The notes beneath the pieces were generated by a model. The model did no database searches. It saw only the letters and a list, made by a program, of their open reading frames with translations, and had not been told where the DNA came from. Positions 6,353 to 9,274 of a stretch of 9,274 nt of DNA are shown here, piece by piece (position 1 is the stretch's first letter; each line of letters begins with the position of its first letter). Position numbers and translations under genes: made by a program. Origin of the DNA: Alphaproteobacteria bacterium (lineage in GTDB: Bacteria > Pseudomonadota > Alphaproteobacteria > Micavibrionales > Micavibrionaceae); NCBI GenBank assembly GCA_030432775.1, contig JAUILO010000101.1, positions 1 to 9,274 on the forward strand, written 5' to 3'.

Positions 6353-7024
6353 TTAGCCATTGCTGGATTGTTTTAGAAAATCTGCTTCCCAGCCTTCAGG
6401 GTCATTCAGGAATCGTTCGACAGCATCAAGTGTCTCTGTGTCAAAATACTGTTCTTCCTTCGCCACCGCCAGAACGTCCCACCATGTGGTTAGCGCATGC
6501 AGTGTGATACCAAGTTCTTTCATATTTTGTTCACTGGCAGGGAATATTCCGTAATGAAATACAACAAAAGCATGGTTAACATTTGCGCCGGCATCGCGAA
6601 GAACATCAATAAATACTTTTTTGCTGCCGCCATCTGTTTGCAGATCTTCGACCAAAATCACGTTAGGCGTCGTGCCTTCTTCGATATGTCCCTCGATTTG
6701 CGCCATCCGGCCAAAGCCTTTTGGTTTTTTACGCACGTAAAGCATGGGTTTATCAAGGCGATCGGAAATGAAGGCTGCATATGGAATTCCTGCTGTTTCT
6801 CCGCCTGCGATATAATCTAGCTCACCGCAATTTTCTTTGATCATCTGGGCGGCATGATCCATCAAGATGGTGCGTTCCTTTGGGAACGCAATTAGGCGGC
6901 GGCAATCTGTATATACAGGGCTTCTACGACCTGATGTGAATGTGAACGGGTCTTTGGAGTTAAATAACACCGATTGGGTATCCAGTAATATTTTAGCAGA
7001 TTGTTTGGCGATATCAGAACTCAT
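6353..7024 (-). CDS. pyrE: Orotate phosphoribosyltransferase
   Basis: PyrE transfers phosphoribose from PRPP to orotate, giving OMP, the fifth step of de novo pyrimidine synthesis. The 223-residue protein shows FTSGRRSPVYTDCRRLIAFP (29-48), the substrate-binding GGETAGIPYAA (74-84), the catalytic flexible loop VRKKPKGFGRMAQIEG (97-112) and the PRPP-binding motif VILVEDLQTDGGSKK (122-136). The VEDLxTDGGSK form is the variant I recall from alphaproteobacterial orthologues rather than the VxxDDVxTxGTA form of enterics. The ATG at 7024 is preceded by AAGGAAG, a strong Shine-Dalgarno site. The immediate leader carries tandem repeats that duplicate sequence next to the ribosome binding site. The following gene on the strand is nadK. 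Confidence 0.97.
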   Translation of the reverse strand: MSSDIAKQSAKILLDTQSVLFNSKDPFTFTSGRRSPVYTDCRRLIAFPKERTILMDHAAQMIKENCGELDYIAGGETAGIPYAAFISDRLDKPMLYVRKKPKGFGRMAQIEGHIEEGTTPNVILVEDLQTDGGSKKVFIDVLRDAGANVNHAFVVFHYGIFPASEQNMKELGITLHALTTWWDVLAVAKEEQYFDTETLDAVERFLNDPEGWEADFLKQSSNG

Positions 7025-7032
7025 GACTCTTC

Positions 7033-7070
7033 CTTTTTGTAACTTGGCTTTTTGTAACTTTGGCTTTTTG
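7033..7070. repeat. Tandem repeat in the pyrE leader
   Basis: On the plus strand the units are CTTTTTGTAACTTGG (7033-7047), CTTTTTGTAACTTTGG (7048-7063) and a partial CTTTTTG (7064-7070). On the coding strand this gives CAAAAAG repeated three times, the last copy merging into the pyrE ribosome binding site (CAAAAAGGAAG). The two full units differ by one base. It could have arisen by slippage, and copy-number change could alter pyrE translation; that effect is inference. Confidence 0.7.
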
Positions 7071-7120
7071 CGCTTTTATATCTATATCCGACAATATATG
7101 CGCACTGTATCAAAATCGTT

Positions 7121-7348
7121 TCAAGCAGAAAAGTGGCAATTCTTATACCGGTATAGGTCAAATATCCGGCGGGCATATTGATTGAGCTTTGTATGGTCTT
7201 TCGCGTCGCGCGCCAATTTGCGCTGGCTATTTATGATGCCTCCATATTGCCTAATAGCGCGCTCTATCTCGGTTTTTGAGGTCGTCTTGGCGAACTGTTT
7301 TGGTATGGGGCCATCATACCGTAGGTGCAACCCTTCCGTATTATCCAT
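7121..7348 (-). CDS. Small basic protein of unknown function (75 residues)
   Basis: I do not recognise this protein. From the ATG at 7348 it starts MDNTEGLHLRYDGPIPKQF and continues as a charged, probably helical segment (SKTEIERAIRQYGGIINSQRKL) ending in a basic, aromatic tail (YARRIFDLYRYKNCHFSA). It has no signal peptide or membrane segment. The frame continues upstream to a TTG at 7384, but that codon falls inside a consensus -35 box and has no ribosome binding site, so the ATG is preferred. TTGACA (7379-7384) and TATCCT (7356-7361), 17 bases apart, leave only 7 bases before the ATG, so the mRNA may be leaderless. The gene sits between the phage-type repressor and pyrE on the same strand, so it could belong to either block. 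Confidence 0.68.
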   Translation of the reverse strand: MDNTEGLHLRYDGPIPKQFAKTTSKTEIERAIRQYGGIINSQRKLARDAKDHTKLNQYARRIFDLYRYKNCHFSA

Positions 7349-7355
7349 AGCGATT

Positions 7356-7384
7356 AGGATAATATTCCTTTTTGTTTTTGTCAA
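7356..7384 (-). promoter_or_regulatory. Sigma-70-type promoter for the 75-residue protein, predicting a leaderless mRNA
   Basis: The minus strand has a perfect -35 TTGACA (7379-7384), a 17-base spacer and TATCCT (7356-7361, 4 of 6 matches). Transcription would start about 7 bases later, at or next to the A of the ATG at 7346-7348. The only purine-rich candidate ribosome site (AAGGA) lies inside the spacer, too far from the ATG to act as one. Confidence 0.55.
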
Positions 7385-7428
7385 AATAACATTGCAAAAA
7401 AACTCTATTGTTCATTTTGATAGCGGGG

Positions 7429-8106
7429 CTATTGCCCTGCCCAGAGAATGTTGGCGATCCATGAAATCTCGCTGCGGGGTATAGTGCGGGGTACCGTTTG
7501 TGTTTGTGTGTCGCCATTTAAATCCAGAATATCGATACTGCGTCTGTCCATATCTTGTATCTGAGCAATGAGATAGCCTTGATCGGCGGTTTTAATCAAA
7601 ACACGATCATTTTCATGGATATGCGTGCCTGTGGCAATGACGAGAACATCATCTTCGCGGTAGGCCGGTTCATAAGATGTCGTATCCATATGAATGGTAT
7701 AGATCATACAATCCTTTGCCTGATCTTCCAGCCCGTCAGAGCTGAAGGGAATAAGTATTTCTTCCCATTTTGCTTCTTTCGGGGTTCCTGTGGCGCTGAA
7801 ATATTCGCCTGTCATCACTTTTGAAAAAGTAATAACCGGAAAACTTTCTTTGCCGGTATTGGAGGTGGTTTGTACTTTGTCTTTACCAAGATCCAGAAAA
7901 TCGCTCATTGGTGTGGCAGTAACGGAAAGTATTTTTGCAATGCTTTCTGTTGATGGCCAGCGCTGTTTTCCATTTTTGGCGGTGCGCTTGCTTTTGTTAA
8001 AGGTGGTTGAGTCCAGTCCGGCCTTTTGCGCAAGGCCGGATGGGGAGTAACCATGCTCTTGTGCGAGCCGGTCGATGCATTTCCAAATCGTTGTGTGATC
8101 AAACAT
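7429..8106 (-). CDS. Phage-type transcriptional repressor, helix-turn-helix plus S24/LexA-like domain
   Basis: The 225-residue protein has a repressor layout. Residues 5-70 form an XRE-like DNA-binding domain: YSPSGLAQKAGLDSTTFNKS (20-39) is the helix-turn-helix and RWPSTESIAKILSVT (49-63) the next helix. A linker follows to about residue 90. The C-terminal half resembles an S24 fold, with SYEPAYREDDVLVIA (144-158) matching the usual SMEPxxxxGDxLxV, so Ser144 aligns with the catalytic serine. Where family members have Lys (xAKxL) this one has YLIAQIQ, so the lysine appears replaced by Gln182, and I see no clear Ala-Gly cleavage site near residues 90-105. It may therefore not self-cleave. It is divergent from the phage-like cluster across a repeat-rich 152-bp spacer, the typical place for a CI-like regulator. 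Confidence 0.85.
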   Translation of the reverse strand: MFDHTTIWKCIDRLAQEHGYSPSGLAQKAGLDSTTFNKSKRTAKNGKQRWPSTESIAKILSVTATPMSDFLDLGKDKVQTTSNTGKESFPVITFSKVMTGEYFSATGTPKEAKWEEILIPFSSDGLEDQAKDCMIYTIHMDTTSYEPAYREDDVLVIATGTHIHENDRVLIKTADQGYLIAQIQDMDRRSIDILDLNGDTQTQTVPRTIPRSEISWIANILWAGQ

Positions 8107-8138
8107 AGGACAATAATCCCATGCTTTGCCAAAAGCGT

Positions 8139-8160
8139 AAATAGGAAAAAATACCTATTT
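8139..8160. promoter_or_regulatory. Inverted-repeat operator candidate AAATAGG-8-CCTATTT
   Basis: Perfect 7-bp arms (8139-8145 and 8154-8160) flank an AT-only 8-base spacer. It covers the likely -10 region of the repressor gene promoter, so repressor binding here would give autoregulation. The TAGG core recurs at 8161-8164 and 8213-8216, and as TAGA at 8194-8197 and 8205-8208. Confidence 0.65.
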
Positions 8161-8177
8161 TAGGTTGACAGTGTCGA
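8148..8177 (-). promoter_or_regulatory. Candidate promoter of the repressor gene
   Basis: On the minus strand TCGACA (8172-8177; 5 of 6 matches to TTGACA) is followed 18 bases later by TATTTT (8148-8153; 4 of 6 matches to TATAAT). Its -35 box lies one base from the opposing -35 box of the phage-like cluster, making a back-to-back pair. The inverted repeat at 8139-8160 overlaps its -10 box. Confidence 0.4.
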
Positions 8178-8193
8178 TTTTTTAAAACATAAA
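8165..8193 (+). promoter_or_regulatory. Candidate promoter of the phage-like cluster
   Basis: A perfect TTGACA (8165-8170) is followed 17 bases later by CATAAA (8188-8193; 4 of 6 matches). The -10 box lies within the first of the 11-base direct repeats, so a protein bound there would block initiation. The transcript would have a leader of about 60 bases before the ATG at 8259. A second AT-rich candidate -10 (TATAGTATAAAA, near 8223-8234) lacks a good -35. Confidence 0.5.
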
Positions 8194-8216
8194 TAGAACA
8201 TAAGTAGAACATTAGG
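8186..8216. repeat. 11-bp-period direct repeats, probable operator array
   Basis: AACATAAATAG (8186-8196), AACATAAGTAG (8197-8207) and a shortened AACATTAGG (8208-8216) are directly abutted. The period is about one helical turn, so proteins bound to each unit would line up on the same face of the DNA. The array covers the -10 and start region of the plus-strand promoter. The likeliest ligand is the adjacent repressor; that is inference. Confidence 0.7.
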
Positions 8217-8258
8217 TGAATATATAGTATAAAAGACAAAGAATAAAGAGTGTAAAAA

Positions 8259-8669
8259 ATGGGAATAAAACAAGATTACAATCCAAAACCGTCCGGCAAC
8301 GTGAAAACAGTTCCATTTGATTCTGTGGAAGAGGCATGGTTTTGGTTTATTCAGGCGCAGGCGGCCAAAAATGAAGGCGCGCGCTCAGTGGCTGGTTTGG
8401 GCGCTGTTCCGCGTCCATGCGAGCCGATTGATATCCTTAAAATTGTCGAGCGTTTATATCGCCAGCGCCGCTTGCTCTGGGAACATTTATTGGTGCTTCG
8501 CCATTACGGGCGACGTTTGTTAGCGCCTGATTTAAGCCGTGCTAAAGAAGCACGCGCATCGCTTCTATGGGCGCAGGCAATCGAGAAATTACAACCGGTC
8601 CTGGAAAAGAAGGGGATTATTACTCCTTCCCAATGGCCATTCTTTAACGATATGGAGGCAGCAGAATGA
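8259..8669 (+). CDS. Phage-like cluster protein of unknown function (136 residues)
   Basis: This is the first gene of the plus-strand cluster divergent from the repressor. I recall similar unnamed proteins in alphaproteobacterial prophage-like loci but know no function. After a polar N-terminus it reads SVEEAWFWFIQAQAAKNEGA (22-41), then a Pro/Cys turn (VPRPCEPIDILKIV, 50-63) and a long helical, Arg-rich stretch RLYRQRRLLWEHLLVLRHYG (65-84). Helices separated by a turn around RLLAPDLSRAKEA (86-98) would suit a small DNA-binding or late-activator protein, but I see no definite helix-turn-helix. There is no signal peptide or membrane segment. The ATG at 8259 follows AAAGAG with 8-base spacing. 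Its stop overlaps the next start in ATGA, implying translational coupling. Confidence 0.85.
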   Translation: MGIKQDYNPKPSGNVKTVPFDSVEEAWFWFIQAQAAKNEGARSVAGLGAVPRPCEPIDILKIVERLYRQRRLLWEHLLVLRHYGRRLLAPDLSRAKEARASLLWAQAIEKLQPVLEKKGIITPSQWPFFNDMEAAE

Positions 8670-9106
8670 GCAGCGACATCATGAATCAAACAACAGAAAA
8701 TTTAAGGGCCTGGGTCGTGTTTAGCGGTCATGCGGATTTATCATGGTTAAAATTATTAAAGCCGGGTTTTAGGCATTGCTCAGTCTTGTTACATGACGGA
8801 CATAAATGGTGCAGCGTAGATCCGATGTTACAACATACTGATATTGCAGTTCATCATAATGTATCCAGTGATTTTGATATGCCGGCATGGTTGCGTGGCA
8901 GAGGCCATAAAGTGATCGAGGCGCCAGTACAACGTATCAAGTGTAAACCGGCACCTTTTATGATGTTTACCTGTGTCGAGGCCGTAAAACGCATTCTGGG
9001 TTATCACGCCATGCGGGTTGTCACGCCGTGGCAGCTATATAAACATCTAAGAAAAATCAATACCTCATCATTCAACCGTAAAGGAGATTACGCATGGGAA
9101 GTTTAA
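8666..9106 (+). CDS. Putative permuted NlpC/P60-like (papain-fold) protein in a phage-like cluster
   Basis: The 146-residue protein shows the order of catalytic candidates expected of circularly permuted NlpC/P60 (YiiX-like) hydrolases. A His lies on an early strand: GFRHCSVLLHDGHKWCSVDP (34-53, His37). A Cys starts a later helix: FTCVEAVKRILGY (101-113, Cys103). A C-terminal TPWQLYKHLRK (120-130) resembles the segment that ends such domains. Relatives cleave peptide or amide bonds, in phages often cell-wall links, but no activity is shown here. There is no signal peptide, so any action on the wall would need a tail structure or a holin. The ATG at 8666 overlaps the previous stop (ATGA) and has GGAGG at 8654-8658. 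Its last 13 bases overlap the next gene. Alternative: a structural protein with incidental His and Cys. Confidence 0.8.
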   Translation: MSSDIMNQTTENLRAWVVFSGHADLSWLKLLKPGFRHCSVLLHDGHKWCSVDPMLQHTDIAVHHNVSSDFDMPAWLRGRGHKVIEAPVQRIKCKPAPFMMFTCVEAVKRILGYHAMRVVTPWQLYKHLRKINTSSFNRKGDYAWEV

Positions 9107-9274
9107 CTTCAAGGCCGAAAATCACGACTGTTAAGACGGTCTCTGTGCCTGCCGTGTCACAAGTGGCCACAACATCATCATCGGTATCAACATCAGATAA
9201 CACAGATGCATCGACCGATAGCACGCAAGAACAATCTGCGCAGGCGATACAAGATAGCAGCGAGCAGAATTTGC
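9094..9274 (+). CDS. Ser/Thr-rich N-terminus of a phage-like cluster protein, cut by the window edge
   Basis: Sixty residues are visible before the edge. The start, MGSLTSRPKITTVKTVSVPA, gives way to a low-complexity stretch rich in Ser, Thr, Gln and Asp (residues 22-57), likely disordered. I cannot assign a function from this part; an MGSL-type start followed by a disordered region recalls small proteins upstream of phage head genes in alphaproteobacteria, but that is recollection only. The start is well supported by AAGGAG (9081-9086) seven bases before the ATG. It overlaps the previous gene by 13 bases, so all three cluster genes are coupled. There is no signal peptide in the visible part. 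Confidence 0.75.
   Translation, partial: MGSLTSRPKITTVKTVSVPAVSQVATTSSSVSTSDNTDASTDSTQEQSAQAIQDSSEQNL

Noticed and set aside
7349..7384. TTG start adding 12 residues to the 75-residue protein
   Set aside because: The TTG overlaps a perfect -35 hexamer and lacks a ribosome binding site; the ATG at 7348 is more plausible.
7385..7440. Terminator after the repressor gene (GGGC-4-GCCC near its stop)
   Set aside because: The stem is only four pairs and is not followed by a T-run in the minus direction.
1..9274. tRNA, rRNA, CRISPR array, insertion sequence or attachment site
   Set aside because: I saw no cloverleaf-like tRNA, rRNA segment, regularly spaced repeat-spacer array, transposase or flanking duplication; the short repeats present are promoter-scale.

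Overview
The window looks like part of a chromosome from an alphaproteobacterium of moderate to low GC. The clearest lineage marker is a gene for the F1-ATPase zeta inhibitor (DUF1476 family), known essentially only from Alphaproteobacteria. It lies beside purC and purS, which I recall as a common alphaproteobacterial neighbourhood. The PurL is of the short type that works with separate PurS and PurQ subunits. I cannot name the genus.

Layout. Positions 1-3109 (minus strand) hold a purine operon in the order purQ, a GNAT acetyltransferase, purL; purL runs off the left edge. Positions 3110-3751 carry no convincing gene but contain two intrinsic terminators, several hairpins and short repeats. 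The zeta inhibitor gene (minus strand, about 3752-4075) is divergent from a purC-purS pair (4238-5384, plus strand). purC-purS converges on nadK (5478-6251, minus), which follows pyrE (6353-7024, minus) and a 75-residue protein of unknown function (7121-7348, minus).

From 7429 to the right edge the content becomes phage-like. A minus-strand repressor with an XRE-type N-terminus and an S24/LexA-like C-terminus (7429-8106) is divergent from a tightly packed plus-strand cluster: a 136-residue unknown protein, a 146-residue protein with a permuted NlpC/P60-like His/Cys pattern, and the start of a Ser/Thr-rich protein cut by the window edge. The 152 bp between repressor and cluster hold back-to-back -35 boxes, an inverted repeat and 11-bp-period direct repeats, resembling a genetic switch. 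This is probably the control end of a prophage, prophage remnant or gene-transfer-agent-like element; no terminase, portal or integrase is visible here.

How the genes work together. PurQ, PurS and PurL form FGAM synthase and PurC acts two steps later, so most of the left half serves de novo IMP synthesis, though the FGAM synthase subunits are split between two divergent transcription units. PyrE makes OMP for pyrimidines, using PRPP as the purine pathway also does. NadK makes NADP. The zeta protein restrains ATP hydrolysis by F1. The right end appears independent of this nucleotide-metabolism block.
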